A stretch of 64,000 nucleotides of DNA from CBDCYH01 sp965224105 (GCA_965224105.1 CBDCYH010000001.1:434001-498000); one strand, 5' to 3'; positions 1 through 9,537 are shown, counted from the first letter of the stretch. Program-made: numbers and translations. The notes: generated by a model from the letters alone, not told the origin.

Positions 1-284
1 CACGGCGAAACATCAACATTCGAACAAATAACGTAGTGGCTCCCTGCCGTTAGAGACCCGCTCAAGGTAACAGTTCTATATACTGTGCCGGAGGCGCCAT
101 CAATGAATTCCAAGTCGTAGTCACTTAGTGTAACAGGACCTGCGCTATTATTGAATATTTCTACGAATTCATCGGTGTCGGGGCTACCTGGCTGGTCGTA
201 GTCGACCTCGTTGATGATTATCTGCCCAAAGCCAGTACTGGGGATGAGTAACAAGGCGAAGGCAACAAGTATCAGTTTACGCAT
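1..284 (-). CDS. secreted lamin-tail-domain protein, 5' part only
   Basis: The visible 94 residues start at the ATG at 284 and run off the left edge, so only the N-terminus is seen. It opens with a signal peptide (MRKLILVAFALLLIPSTGFG, then Q). The rest fits a lamin-tail (LTD) Ig-like fold: IIINEVDYDQPGSPDTDEFV, then EIFNNSAGPVTLSDY. LTD domains are common in exported proteins of Bacteroidota and often precede a nuclease, adhesin or T9SS sorting domain, which here would lie outside the window. It is transcribed divergently from the aminotransferase across a 192-bp gap in which I saw no clear promoter. Function unknown; export and the LTD fold are well supported. Confidence 0.75.
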   Translation of the reverse strand, partial: MRKLILVAFALLLIPSTGFGQIIINEVDYDQPGSPDTDEFVEIFNNSAGPVTLSDYDLEFIDGASGTVYRTVTLSGSLTAGSHYVICSNVDVSP

Positions 285-476
285 GGCGTTTTTTTCGCTG
301 ATTGATTAAAGGGGGTTAGTCTTTTTCATCGGCCTGCAACCCTGTCCCTAAAGCAGAAATTGGCCTCGATTAGGCGAACTGCGGGAATTTTGAGAGATGG
401 GTAATTCTATTCTAGACGGCGATTTTATTACATCATCAGACCGTCCTATATTCAAAAAACACCAGTCAGAAGCCGC

Positions 477-1673
477 ATGAACCACCCACCGATTACATCA
501 CTTGCAAACAGGGTCTCGGAACGTGTGCGTTCGGTCCCGCCAAGCGGAATCCGCCGCTTTTTTGACATAGCTGCCACGATGGAAGATGTCATCACGCTGG
601 GGATTGGAGAGCCGGACTTCGTGACACCATCAAAAATTATTGACGCGGCCAAAGCCTCACTCGCTGCTGGCAAAACAGGCTATACCTCGAACGCCGGCAT
701 CCGCCCGCTGAGAGAAGCCATTTCGGCGAAATTGAAAGACCTGTACGGTGTCTCATACGACGCGGACAAAGAGATTCTCGTCACCGTAGGTGTTAGCGAG
801 GCGCTCCAAATAGCCATGATGGCCCTGCTCGATCCAGGCGATGAGGTTTTGATTCCCGAACCTTGTTTTGTGTCGTACGGCCCAAGCGTTTCCTTTGCTG
901 GAGGCAATGTAGTTTGGGTGCCTACATCCGTTAAGAATTCTTTTCAGGTTACTGCCCAGGATATCGAAGCCCGCATCACCAGTCGGACCAAGGTGCTGTT
1001 CCTGGCTTATCCAAGCAATCCGACGGGCGCAGTTCTGCGTCGCAACACGTTACGGGAAATTGCTGACGTAGTATTGAAGCACGACCTGCTCGTTGTTTCA
1101 GACGAGATTTATGATCGACTTATCTATGGTGAGGCCTACGAAGACGGCCACACATGCCTGCCATCCATCGAAGCCTTGCGAGACAGGACAGTCTTGCTTG
1201 GAGGTTTTTCCAAGAACTACGCGATGACCGGCTGGAGAATTGGATATGTTTGCGCCCCGTCCGAGCTGTATCCGTCCCTTTATAAGTTACATCAGTATAT
1301 AATCATGAGTGCACCTACCATGGGACAGTACGGAGCACTTGAGGGAATAAGAGAGTGTGAGACGGATGTGGAAGCCATGCGCCAGGCCTACGACGAGCGG
1401 CGCCAGCTAATAGTAGCGGGCATGCGCGAGGCCGGCTGTCCCACGTTCGAACCTGAAGGCGCTTTTTATTGCTTCCCCGATATTTCAGTTACAGGGCTTT
1501 CCTCAGAAGAGTTTGCACAGCAACTATTAACGGAAGAGAAAATTGCGGTTGTTCCAGGTGACGCATTCGGCCCGAGCGGAAGCGGTTTTGTTAGATGCGC
1601 TTATGCCAATTCATTGGAGAACATCCAGATAGCGGTAGATCGGATCACCCAGTTTGTTCGCAGGCGCTCCTAA
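477..1673 (+). CDS. PLP-dependent aminotransferase (class I, AspC/PatA type)
   Basis: A 398-residue fold-type I aminotransferase that transfers an amino group between an amino acid and a 2-oxo acid through pyridoxal phosphate. Visible hallmarks: NPTG with Asn181, SDEIY with Asp209, and the Schiff-base lysine Lys246 in GGFSKNYAMTGWRIGY, followed by the substrate-binding Arg of GWRIGY. Length is normal for the I-gamma subgroup (aspartate, aromatic or alanine aminotransferases). The substrate cannot be read from sequence, so no symbol is given. The stop is followed after 1 bp by the GTG of a small membrane protein, so they are probably co-transcribed. Confidence 0.9.
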   Translation: MNHPPITSLANRVSERVRSVPPSGIRRFFDIAATMEDVITLGIGEPDFVTPSKIIDAAKASLAAGKTGYTSNAGIRPLREAISAKLKDLYGVSYDADKEILVTVGVSEALQIAMMALLDPGDEVLIPEPCFVSYGPSVSFAGGNVVWVPTSVKNSFQVTAQDIEARITSRTKVLFLAYPSNPTGAVLRRNTLREIADVVLKHDLLVVSDEIYDRLIYGEAYEDGHTCLPSIEALRDRTVLLGGFSKNYAMTGWRIGYVCAPSELYPSLYKLHQYIIMSAPTMGQYGALEGIRECETDVEAMRQAYDERRQLIVAGMREAGCPTFEPEGAFYCFPDISVTGLSSEEFAQQLLTEEKIAVVPGDAFGPSGSGFVRCAYANSLENIQIAVDRITQFVRRRS

Positions 1674-1674
1674 C

Positions 1675-2022
1675 GTGAAAGTTATCCTCTGCACCGTGTT
1701 GAGTATCCTCCTTCACCTCACTCTTGGATGGCAAGCATCAATAGTTGGAGCGATCGTCAGTGGGTTCTGGAGCATCAAGAGAGGATGGCTTTCAGGAATG
1801 GCAACTCTTACGCTTACATGGGGAATTCTGCTCGGATGGAGTTTTCTGGCAGCGCGATATGAATCGTTCGAGTGGGCGAAAATATTAGGATCGCTGCTGG
1901 GAAACATCCCGCCACTATTGAGTATTGCGATATCGATTCTGGTCGCCGCGATCCTTGGGGGATTAGCGGGTATATTGGGAGAATCCGTGGCAACCATTTT
2001 ATCATCAAAAAAATCTCGCTAG
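1675..2022 (+). CDS. small integral membrane protein, unknown function
   Basis: About 115 residues if translation starts at the GTG at 1675, 1 bp after the aminotransferase stop; an in-frame ATG at 1654 would overlap the upstream gene and is less likely. It is almost wholly hydrophobic, with segments around VILCTVLSILLHLTLGW, LTLTWGILLGWSFLAA and IPPLLSIAISILVAAILGG, so three or four membrane spans. The end is short and basic (SSKKSR). It stops 1 bp before the prfB ATG, so translation of the three genes may be coupled. I do not recognise the family. Confidence 0.65.
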   Translation: MKVILCTVLSILLHLTLGWQASIVGAIVSGFWSIKRGWLSGMATLTLTWGILLGWSFLAARYESFEWAKILGSLLGNIPPLLSIAISILVAAILGGLAGILGESVATILSSKKSR

Positions 2023-2023
2023 C

Positions 2024-3119
2024 ATGACATCACTTCCAGAATTGCTAGAGCGTGTGCATGCGCTCGGAGGCTATCTTTGACATTGAATCAAGGAAAGCGC
2101 GACTAAATGAATTGTCTGCAAAACGACTGGAGGCCGGTTACTGGGATGATGCGAAAAGCGCACAGGTAAACGAGCGGACCATCTCCGCCGAAAAAGGGTG
2201 GATAGATGAATGGGAGGTGCTGGTAAGACTTGGGGATGATGTGTCTACGCTAGTTACGCTGTCCGAGGAGGAGGATGAGGATCTCTCTAGCGAGATAGAA
2301 AAGGAAAGAGCAAAATTGGAGCGGTTGGTCGAACAGCTTGAGTTGAAGTCAATGCTTGGCCACCCGGATGATGGCCGCACAGCAATCCTCACTATTCACC
2401 CCGGCGCTGGTGGAACAGAGAGTCAGGACTGGGCGGAAATGTTGCTGCGGATGTATACACGGTGGGGAGACCAAAATGGCTATAGCGTCAAACTCTTGGA
2501 GTATCAAGAAGGTGATGTTGCGGGAGTTAAGAGTGCGACTATTAGTCTCGATGGGCCCATGGCGTACGGGTACTTAAAGTCAGAAAGTGGTGTTCACCGA
2601 CTTGTGCGAATATCGCCATTTGATTCATCGGGTCGTCGACATACCTCTTTTGCCAGCGTTTTCGTGTATCCTGAAATAGATGACACCATCGAAATTGAAC
2701 TCAAGCCGGATGACATAGAGATGCAGACATTCCGATCCGGCGGCAAAGGGGGGCAGAACGTAAACAAGGTGGAAACCGGTGTACGGCTTATATGGACGGG
2801 ATCGCTGTCCAATGGCGAGAAGAAGCGGGTAGTGGCCGAGTGCACGGAAGAGAGGAGCCAACTGCAAAATCGTGAACGTGCTGCGACACTACTCAAGAGC
2901 CGAATTTATCAGCTTGAGCTCGAGATTCAGGAAGCAGCCAAATATGCCCTGGAGGATTCAAAGAAGAAGATAGAGTGGGGCAGTCAGATCAGATCGTATG
3001 TTTTCCAACCGTACACTATGGTCAATGACCATCGGACTGAAACAAAAATTAATGATGTGGAGGGTGTGATGAACGGAAACCTCGAACCGTTCATTAAGGC
3101 TTTCCTGGCGTTATCGTAA
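2024..3119 (+). CDS. prfB: peptide chain release factor 2, programmed +1 frameshift
   Basis: RF2 reads UAA and UGA stops. The gene starts at the ATG at 2024 and the first 18 codons run into an in-frame TGA at 2078-2080. A +1 shift at CTT TGA C continues in the frame that ends at 3119, giving about 364 residues, normal for RF2. After the shift the protein has the stop-reading SPF tripeptide (about residues 197-199) in VRISPFDSSGRRH and the GGQ peptidyl-hydrolysis motif (about 242-244) in GGKGGQNVNKVETG. The downstream frame alone also has an ATG at 2052, but that start would lose the conserved N-terminus. nadB begins 3 bp after the stop. Confidence 0.95.
2066..2081 (+). promoter_or_regulatory. 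prfB: prfB autoregulatory +1 frameshift site
   Basis: A Shine-Dalgarno-like GGAGG (2066-2070) is followed by C, TAT, the slippery CTT (2075-2077), the stop TGA (2078-2080) and C. This is almost base for base the E. coli prfB site (AGGGGG TAT CTT TGA C), with the internal SD at the same distance from CTT. In the known mechanism low RF2 slows termination at this TGA, so ribosomes slip forward and make more RF2. Confidence 0.93.
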
Positions 3120-3122
3120 ATA

Positions 3123-4709
3123 ATGGCAACAAAGGTCGATTTCCTGGTATTAGGATCTGGCATCGCCGGTCTCTCTTTCGCCTTGCGAGCTGCCGAGTCT
3201 GCGACGGTTGCAATCGTTACCAAGGCAGCTGCGCACGAGTCCAACACGCAATACGCGCAAGGGGGTATAGCAGCTGTAATCGATCCGACCGATTCGTTCG
3301 AGTCGCATATCAACGATACACTGATTGCCGGGGCCGGGTTGTGCGAAAAGGACGCAGTCGAAGTAGTTGTCCGCGAGGGGCCCGATCGGTTGCGCGAGCT
3401 TATCAAGCTTGGAGCTGAATTTTCAAAGGAGAGCGGAAAGCTACATCTCGTGCGCGAGGGTGGACACTCAGCAAACAGGATCGTCCACGCCGCCGATGCC
3501 ACAGGCCGAGAGATAGAACGCGCTCTGCTGGAGGCGGTGCAATCTAATCCGAAAATTCAGTTGCTTGAGCACCACTTTGCGTTAGAGCTCATCACGGAGC
3601 ACCATCTTGGGCAGCACGTGTCAAGGCTTCGGGACGACATGCACTGCTTCGGTGCCTACATTCTCGACGAGTCTAATGCCGAAGTAATCTGCTTTCTGGC
3701 CAAGGCGACGATCCTGGCAACGGGAGGGTCCGGACGCGTGTATCTGCACACAACCAATCCAGGTGTTGCAACCGGAGATGGGATCGCCATGGCATATCGG
3801 GCGCAGGCCCGAATAGAAAATATGGAGTTTGTGCAGTTCCATCCGACTGCTCTTTACTACCCGGAAGCCGATTCCTTCCTCATCTCGGAAGCCGTTCGTG
3901 GCGACGGAGGACTGCTTGTTAACCAGGCAGGGCATCGATTTATGCCGGACTACGACAGCAGAGCCGAGCTCGCGCCACGGGATATTGTGGCGAGAGCCAT
4001 TGACGACCAGCTAAAGAAGTCTGGTGATCCCTACGTATATCTTGACATCTCCCACGTGGATAGCGTGAAAGTCCTCAGTCATTTTCCGACCATCCATCAA
4101 CAGTGTCTGAAATTTGGCCTGGATATAACCACTGACCCGATCCCTGTTGTACCAGCTGCTCACTACCAGTGCGGCGGAGTGCAGACAGATCTAGTTGGCC
4201 GAACGAGCATCAATGGACTCTTTGCATGCGGAGAGGTTGCCTGTACCGGTTTGCACGGAGCAAATAGACTTGCCAGCAATTCTCTGCTGGAGGGTCTCGT
4301 TTTTGCCGAAAGGGCATCCAAGGCAGCATCAGAATACATTCTCAACTCCCACTGGAACGATGACATTCCGGAATGGGATGATTCCGGGACGGTCGCACCA
4401 AACGAGTGGGTTCTCGTGTCTCACAATCGGGATGAACTTCGCCGGGTTATGTGGAACTACGTCGGGATTGTGAGATCAGGTTTGCGACTTGACCGCGCCC
4501 GCCGGAGGACTCGGCTACTGTACGAGGAAACCGAAGATTTCTACCGAAGGTCGCGAGTGTCCCGCGGTCTTTGTGAACTCCGCAATATGATTGCCGTTGC
4601 CTACCTCATCATCAAGAGTGCCGGTATGCGTCGGGAGAGTCGCGGCCTTCACTACATGTTGGACTATCCGGATACCTCCGAACAGGAGCTGCGACCAACG
4701 CACGTCTAA
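3123..4709 (+). CDS. nadB: L-aspartate oxidase
   Basis: This 528-residue flavoprotein oxidises L-aspartate to iminoaspartate, the first step of bacterial NAD synthesis. It has the N-terminal FAD dinucleotide motif (LVLGSGIAGLSFAL), the NTQYAQGGIAAV segment, the GGSGRVY loop, the active-site GDGGLLVNQAGHRFM region and the C-terminal FAD segment LHGANRLASNSLLEGL. The C-terminal helical domain (RRRTRLLYEETEDFYRR) favours NadB over succinate dehydrogenase subunits or fumarate reductase. It starts 3 bp after prfB. nadA and nadC are not in the window. The gap after it holds two hairpins. Confidence 0.94.
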   Translation: MATKVDFLVLGSGIAGLSFALRAAESATVAIVTKAAAHESNTQYAQGGIAAVIDPTDSFESHINDTLIAGAGLCEKDAVEVVVREGPDRLRELIKLGAEFSKESGKLHLVREGGHSANRIVHAADATGREIERALLEAVQSNPKIQLLEHHFALELITEHHLGQHVSRLRDDMHCFGAYILDESNAEVICFLAKATILATGGSGRVYLHTTNPGVATGDGIAMAYRAQARIENMEFVQFHPTALYYPEADSFLISEAVRGDGGLLVNQAGHRFMPDYDSRAELAPRDIVARAIDDQLKKSGDPYVYLDISHVDSVKVLSHFPTIHQQCLKFGLDITTDPIPVVPAAHYQCGGVQTDLVGRTSINGLFACGEVACTGLHGANRLASNSLLEGLVFAERASKAASEYILNSHWNDDIPEWDDSGTVAPNEWVLVSHNRDELRRVMWNYVGIVRSGLRLDRARRRTRLLYEETEDFYRRSRVSRGLCELRNMIAVAYLIIKSAGMRRESRGLHYMLDYPDTSEQELRPTHV

Positions 4710-4828
4710 CATTGAATCATTGTCAATCCCAGGGTGCTGCGAGCCGGAACCTGGCATGGCTGGCATCGTTAACGCCTCACTGCAGGGAATGGTAGCTTCT
4801 CGCTAGCGTTCGTGGTATATTGCAGGGG

Positions 4829-4853
4829 AAGGGGGGCCGAGCCGCCCTTTTTT
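4829..4853 (+). terminator. hairpin with T-run, first of two before rimP
   Basis: The stem AAGGGGGGC pairs with GCCGCCCTT across a 3-base loop with one mismatch, and six T follow. It can be an intrinsic terminator for the prfB-nadB unit. A TATATT element (4817-4822) lies just upstream, so it could instead form at the 5' end of a rimP-operon transcript. Confidence 0.5.
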
Positions 4854-4870
4854 CGTAGGTGTTCTTTTTG

Positions 4871-4902
4871 ACGCCCTTCCTTCATTGGAACGGGCGTTTT
4901 TT
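4871..4902 (+). terminator. intrinsic terminator or attenuator before rimP
   Basis: ACGCCCTTCC (4871-4880) pairs with GGAA and GGGCGT (4887-4897, one bulged C) around the loop TTCATT, followed by a run of six T. It is a textbook intrinsic terminator 15 bp before the rimP start. It either ends nadB transcription or attenuates the rimP operon. Confidence 0.65.
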
Positions 4903-4916
4903 GCTCATAAGTATTC

Positions 4917-5393
4917 TTGGAAAATAGAGTTCAACAAAACGTAACTGCCGGATCTGATCGGGAGGATGCCGTCATTGCCGTCATCGAAAGGCACGTCAGC
5001 GCTGTGGGCGCTTTCGTGTTGAGTACAAGACTGGAAACTCGGCGTCACGACAAGTTGAAGGTATTTATAGACAGTGTGAGTGCATTGTCTTCGAAAACGA
5101 TCAATCAGGTGTGCAGGAGTATTCGGGCAGACATTCTCGAACAAGGGCTGCTGTCCCCAGATTTCTCCATCATGGTCTCTTCGGCTGGCGCAGACAAACC
5201 GCTAGTCGACCCCCGACAATATGAAAAAAACCTCGGGCGCGATTTGGACATAACACTTGTGGGAGGCGGGGCCTTGGCTGGCAAGGCCATTAGGATTGAC
5301 GAAAACGGTGTTACGATTGAGACGCAATCCGGCGAAGAAAAGACAATATCTTATAACGAAATTGAAGTGGCAGCAGTAAAGCTGCCTTGGTAA
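4917..5393 (+). CDS. rimP: ribosome maturation factor RimP
   Basis: 158 residues from a TTG at 4917; no earlier in-frame start is convincing. RimP assists late 30S subunit assembly. The N-terminal domain holds the conserved region around CRSIRADILEQGLLSPDFSI, then VSSAGADKPLVDPRQYEKNL (the family's SSPG-x-R-PL region, here SSAGADKPL) and a C-terminal SH3-like domain ending TISYNEIEVAAVKLPW. It heads the classic rimP-nusA-infB-rbfA-truB operon, 7 bp before nusA. Confidence 0.88.
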   Translation: MENRVQQNVTAGSDREDAVIAVIERHVSAVGAFVLSTRLETRRHDKLKVFIDSVSALSSKTINQVCRSIRADILEQGLLSPDFSIMVSSAGADKPLVDPRQYEKNLGRDLDITLVGGGALAGKAIRIDENGVTIETQSGEEKTISYNEIEVAAVKLPW

Positions 5394-5400
5394 AAGGCTT

Positions 5401-6822
5401 ATGCAGAGCACGGACTTAGTATCCTCGTTTGCCGAAATTGCTCGGGAAAAAGGAATTGAGAGAGATCTCCTGTCCATGATCGTGGAGGATGTCTTCAGGG
5501 TTATGATCCGGAAGAGATACGGTGCGGATGAATCCTTCGAGATAATCTTCAACCCGGATCATGGTGATATCCAGATCCTACATATTCGCGAGGTTGTCGA
5601 AGATCTAACACTCGAAGACCCCGTTACGCAGATCGAGGTCTCGGATGCAGTCAAGATCGACGAAGATTTTGAGGTGGGCGACGAAGTAGCGACGGAGTTG
5701 AACATTGCTGACTTTGGCCGTAGAGCAGTTATGACTGCTCGCCAAACATTTAGTCAGCGAATAAGAGATATCGAGAAGGAGAATGTTTTCCATCGCTATT
5801 CCGAGCTGGTTGGTGAGGTCGTAGTCGGTGAAGTGTATCAGACCCGCCGAAGGGAGGTGCTCGTAATACACGACAAAGTTGAACTCGTACTTCCCCGTGA
5901 AGAACAGATTTACAAAGACAGATACCGAAAAGGCGATATGCTTCGGGCTGTTATTAAGGAGGTGCGCCGAGACGTGGGCAATAACCCACAGGTTATTATT
6001 TCCAGGGCTGATCCGCTTTTCATGGAAAGACTTTTCGAACTAGAGGTGCCTGAGATCGATGAGGGTATTGTCGAAATTCGGAAGATTGTGAGAGAGCCGG
6101 GCGATCGGGCCAAGGTAGCGGTCGTGTCCCATGACGACCGTATAGACGCCGTCGGGGCCTGCGTCGGAATGAAAGGCTCCAGGATTCACGCTGTTGTGCG
6201 CGAACTGGGCAATGAGAACATCGACGTACTCCAACACACAGACAATTCTCATGATCTGATTAAGCGAGCTCTTGCGCCGGCGAATCCATTGTCTGTTGTT
6301 ACGAACGACGACCTAACCCCACCGCGGGCAAAGGTGGTTGTGATCGCAGATGAGGTAAGTAAAGCCATTGGCAAGGGCGGGATTAATATTCGACTAGCAT
6401 CCGAGTTATCCGGGTATGAGATCGACGTCTATCGGAATATTTCGGACGAAGAGGAAGACATTGAGATTGGTGAATTTGCTGATGAGCTTCCAGAAGAAAT
6501 ACTGCAGAAACTGAGAAACATTGGATGCGATACTGCTAAGGCCGTGCTTGAACTGTCTGTTGAAGAACTATCCAGAAGAACTGGAATAGAGATCGCTGCC
6601 GCTCAGCAAGTTATTGCCGTTATTAAAGCCGAATTTGAGGAAGAAGAAGACGAGCCATCCTTTGATCTCGTGCCAGACACTGAGTCAGAGTCTGACGGAG
6701 TGGGCGCTGTTGAGGCGGAAGTTGTCGACGATGGTCAACCAGAGGTCGCAGGAGAGGAAGCAGCAGACGTGACAGGGGATGTCGCTACCGAAGTTACAGA
6801 GGATCCGATACAGAATAGTTGA
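5401..6822 (+). CDS. nusA: transcription elongation/termination factor NusA
   Basis: 473 residues. NusA binds RNA polymerase and modulates pausing, termination and antitermination. Domains in order: N-terminal polymerase-binding domain (1-125), S1 domain (about 130-200, beginning around LVGEVVVGEVYQTRRREVLV), two KH domains (about 200-345; GMKGSRIHAVVREL and GKGGINIRLASELSGYEIDV), then a helix-hairpin-helix segment (about 360-405; LRNIGCDTAKAVLELSVEEL) and a strongly acidic tail. The single HhH-like repeat and acidic tail differ from the E. coli two-repeat form. The start at 5401 is 7 bp after rimP; infB follows after 21 bp. Confidence 0.95.
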   Translation: MQSTDLVSSFAEIAREKGIERDLLSMIVEDVFRVMIRKRYGADESFEIIFNPDHGDIQILHIREVVEDLTLEDPVTQIEVSDAVKIDEDFEVGDEVATELNIADFGRRAVMTARQTFSQRIRDIEKENVFHRYSELVGEVVVGEVYQTRRREVLVIHDKVELVLPREEQIYKDRYRKGDMLRAVIKEVRRDVGNNPQVIISRADPLFMERLFELEVPEIDEGIVEIRKIVREPGDRAKVAVVSHDDRIDAVGACVGMKGSRIHAVVRELGNENIDVLQHTDNSHDLIKRALAPANPLSVVTNDDLTPPRAKVVVIADEVSKAIGKGGINIRLASELSGYEIDVYRNISDEEEDIEIGEFADELPEEILQKLRNIGCDTAKAVLELSVEELSRRTGIEIAAAQQVIAVIKAEFEEEEDEPSFDLVPDTESESDGVGAVEAEVVDDGQPEVAGEEAADVTGDVATEVTEDPIQNS

Positions 6823-6843
6823 GGAATAAGGGACGCATACTTT

Positions 6844-9537
6844 ATGGCAACGTTTAGAAAGAAACGACTCTTCAGAGTATCCAAGGAACTGAATATCTCA
6901 GTGGATACGATTGTTGAGCATTTGGAGGCTGAAGGCTTCAAAGATGCTCTGTCAGGGAGTGGTCTAAATGCGGCCATCGTGGACGAAGAAGCATACCTGA
7001 GTTTGCTTGATGAATACGAAGAAGACAAAGCAGCTGCAGCCCGTGTAAAGAAAAAGAGAGCGCAGAGAGAGATAGAGGATGCCGATAATGAAGTTGTTGA
7101 AGAGGCGGATGAACCTCCACCAGTGGTCGAAGTAATCGAAGTAGAAGAGGCGGTTGCGGCACCCGAGCCAGAGGTCGAACCAGAACCGGAAGTTAGTTAT
7201 CCCGCGCCCTCACTCGAAGATGACGTTCCGGAAGTTGTTGCCGAGGAGGATGCGGGTGTTGTTGCAGTCGTCGATGAAGCCGCGCCTGCAAGCGACGAGC
7301 CGGTAGCACCCGATGAGGTTGCAGAAACTCAAAAAATTCCTGAAGCGCCAGAACAAGAAAGTGACGGCCTGGTCGTTGCTTCGTCCGAAGAAGTTGGTGT
7401 GCTCCCATCAGGCGAAACTGTTGACGAGACGATTCTAGCGGACAGGTACAAGCTCGAAGGCACCAAGGTACTAGGTAAGATCGACCTTGGCTCAGTTGAT
7501 TCGGAAGAGGAGCAACCGAAGAAGCGCCGCAAGCGAAAGAGGAAGCCATCATCAAAAGCTGTTGGGACTCCCGTTCCCAATCAGGTTGATGCCTCGCGAA
7601 AGAGGAAAGCCAAAAGGAAAGGAAAAACGGTTGACCAGTCGGAGGTACAGCAATCGCTGCAGGACACCTTACGCGAGCTGGAAATGGGCGCAAGTCGCGT
7701 TCGACAGAAAAGAAGAAAGCAGCGCCGGGAACAGCACGCCGCTGATCGCCAGCGCGAGGCCCAGCAGGCAGCAACCCGGGCCGAGATTCTCCGTGTCACA
7801 GAGTATGTTTCAACCGGCGAGTTAGCGAATCTGCTGGACATCCCTGTCAACGAAGTCATTGGAGTGCTTTTCTCTGCTGGCATGATGGTGTCGATCAACC
7901 AGAGACTGGATGCCGACACAATTACTTTCGTAGCGTCGGAATTCGGAACGGAGGTCGAATTTATTACCGAGTTCGGGACAGAGGACATCGTTGTCGAGGA
8001 GGACGAACCTGAGGATCTCGTGCACCGTGCTCCAGTGGTGACCGTGATGGGACACGTTGATCACGGTAAGACGTCGCTGCTCGACCTTATTAGAAATGAG
8101 AATGTGGTTGCGGGAGAGGCTGGTGGAATAACGCAGCATATCGGTGCTTATCACGTGGAGCTCAGCAGCGGCAAGGCGATTACATTTCTGGATACGCCAG
8201 GTCACGAAGCTTTTACCGCGATGCGGGCGAGGGGGGCGAAGGTCACGGATCTCGTTATACTTGTTGTCGCGGCTGACGACTCAGTTAAGCCTCAAACGAT
8301 AGAGGCTATCAACCACGCAAAGGCCGCCGGTGTGCCGCTTGTTGTTGCCATCAACAAGATGGACAAAGAAGATGCGAATCCACAACGAGTGATGCAGGCC
8401 TTGTCCGAGCATAACGTTTTAGTCGAGCAGTACGGAGGGAAGGTGCAGTGCGCACTTGTATCCGCAATGACGGGGGACGGTGTGGACGATCTGCTCGAGC
8501 GAGTTTTGCTTGAGGCAGATTTGCTTGAGCTTCAAGCAAACCCTGACCGGAGAGCGGTGGGAACGGTTATCGAGAGTCGACTGGACAAAGGGCGAGGCGT
8601 TGTGTCAACAATACTTGTTCAAAATGGCACCCTAAGTGTCGGCGACAAGTTTGTGGCAGGTATTTTCAGCGGAAGCGTCCGGGCGATGCTAGATGAACGC
8701 GAAAGGAGAATTCAGAGTGTTGGCCCATCGAAACCGGCGCTGGTACTCGGATTTGACGGCGCTCCGGAAGTGGGCGATCAGTTCATAGGAATGGACGACG
8801 AGAGAGAAGCCAGAGATATCGCACAAAGGAGACAACAGATCCATCGAGAACAATCTCTTCGACAACGCAAACATATCACGCTGGATGAAATTGGTCGGCG
8901 ACTTGCTCTGGGAGAGTTCCGTGAGCTAAACCTCATCGTAAAGGCAGACGTGGGTGGATCGGTAGAAGCACTTTCAGATTCACTGCTTAAACTTTCGACT
9001 GAGGAAGTTGCGGTCAATATCATTCATACCGGTGTTGGTGCCATTACCGACAGCGACGTGATGCTGGCCTCCGCATCTGATGCTGTAATCATTGGATTCC
9101 AGGTAAGACCGATGACTACGGCGCGAGCGATCGCGGAGCGAGAAGAAATCGACATTCGAAGCTATTCGATTATCTACGATGCGATTTCGGATGTCCGCGA
9201 TGCTCTGGAAGGACTCTTGTCGCCGGAGAAAAGCGAAAAAACTCTTGGCACGGCCGAAGTGCGCGAGCTGTTCAAGATTCCGAAGATCGGTACGGTTGCC
9301 GGATGTTATGTCATTGAGGGGACGATCAAAAGGAGTGATCGAGTACGCCTGATTCGAGACGGTGTTGTTATCTACGAAGGAAGTCTATCATCCCTAAAAA
9401 GATTCAAGGACGACGTGCGCGAGGTGCAGTCGGGATATGAGTGTGGAATGGGGATGGAGAATTTCGACGACATCAAAGTAGGCGATCAGTTTGAGGCCTA
9501 TGAAGTCATCGAGCTCAAGCGTAAGCTGGAAGTCTAG
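6844..9537 (+). CDS. infB: translation initiation factor IF-2
   Basis: 897 residues. IF-2 is the GTPase that brings initiator tRNA to the 30S subunit and drives subunit joining. An N-terminal IF2N-like region (FRVSKELNISVDTIVEHLEA) is followed by a long low-complexity stretch to about residue 315: acidic (Glu/Val/Pro-rich), then basic (KKRRKRKRKPSSK). A second IF2N-like module precedes the G domain, where G1 is GHVDHGKTS (about 403), G3 is DTPGHEAF (about 449) and G4 is NKMD (about 503). Domains II to IV follow and the end is QFEAYEVIELKRKLEV. The stop is directly followed by the rbfA ATG. Confidence 0.97.
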   Translation: MATFRKKRLFRVSKELNISVDTIVEHLEAEGFKDALSGSGLNAAIVDEEAYLSLLDEYEEDKAAAARVKKKRAQREIEDADNEVVEEADEPPPVVEVIEVEEAVAAPEPEVEPEPEVSYPAPSLEDDVPEVVAEEDAGVVAVVDEAAPASDEPVAPDEVAETQKIPEAPEQESDGLVVASSEEVGVLPSGETVDETILADRYKLEGTKVLGKIDLGSVDSEEEQPKKRRKRKRKPSSKAVGTPVPNQVDASRKRKAKRKGKTVDQSEVQQSLQDTLRELEMGASRVRQKRRKQRREQHAADRQREAQQAATRAEILRVTEYVSTGELANLLDIPVNEVIGVLFSAGMMVSINQRLDADTITFVASEFGTEVEFITEFGTEDIVVEEDEPEDLVHRAPVVTVMGHVDHGKTSLLDLIRNENVVAGEAGGITQHIGAYHVELSSGKAITFLDTPGHEAFTAMRARGAKVTDLVILVVAADDSVKPQTIEAINHAKAAGVPLVVAINKMDKEDANPQRVMQALSEHNVLVEQYGGKVQCALVSAMTGDGVDDLLERVLLEADLLELQANPDRRAVGTVIESRLDKGRGVVSTILVQNGTLSVGDKFVAGIFSGSVRAMLDERERRIQSVGPSKPALVLGFDGAPEVGDQFIGMDDEREARDIAQRRQQIHREQSLRQRKHITLDEIGRRLALGEFRELNLIVKADVGGSVEALSDSLLKLSTEEVAVNIIHTGVGAITDSDVMLASASDAVIIGFQVRPMTTARAIAEREEIDIRSYSIIYDAISDVRDALEGLLSPEKSEKTLGTAEVRELFKIPKIGTVAGCYVIEGTIKRSDRVRLIRDGVVIYEGSLSSLKRFKDDVREVQSGYECGMGMENFDDIKVGDQFEAYEVIELKRKLEV

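Noticed and set aside
285..476. Promoter or RNA element between the lamin-tail gene and the aminotransferase
   Set aside because: Only a short GCCT/AGGC repeat and A/T-rich patches are visible; nothing matches a consensus well enough.
2984..3502. 172-codon minus-strand open frame across the prfB-nadB junction
   Set aside because: Lies antisense to two certain genes and shows no family signature.
7193..7774. 193-codon minus-strand open frame inside infB
   Set aside because: It is the antisense of the low-complexity region of infB; composition (Arg, Pro, Leu, Gln) is an artefact and no homology is recognisable.
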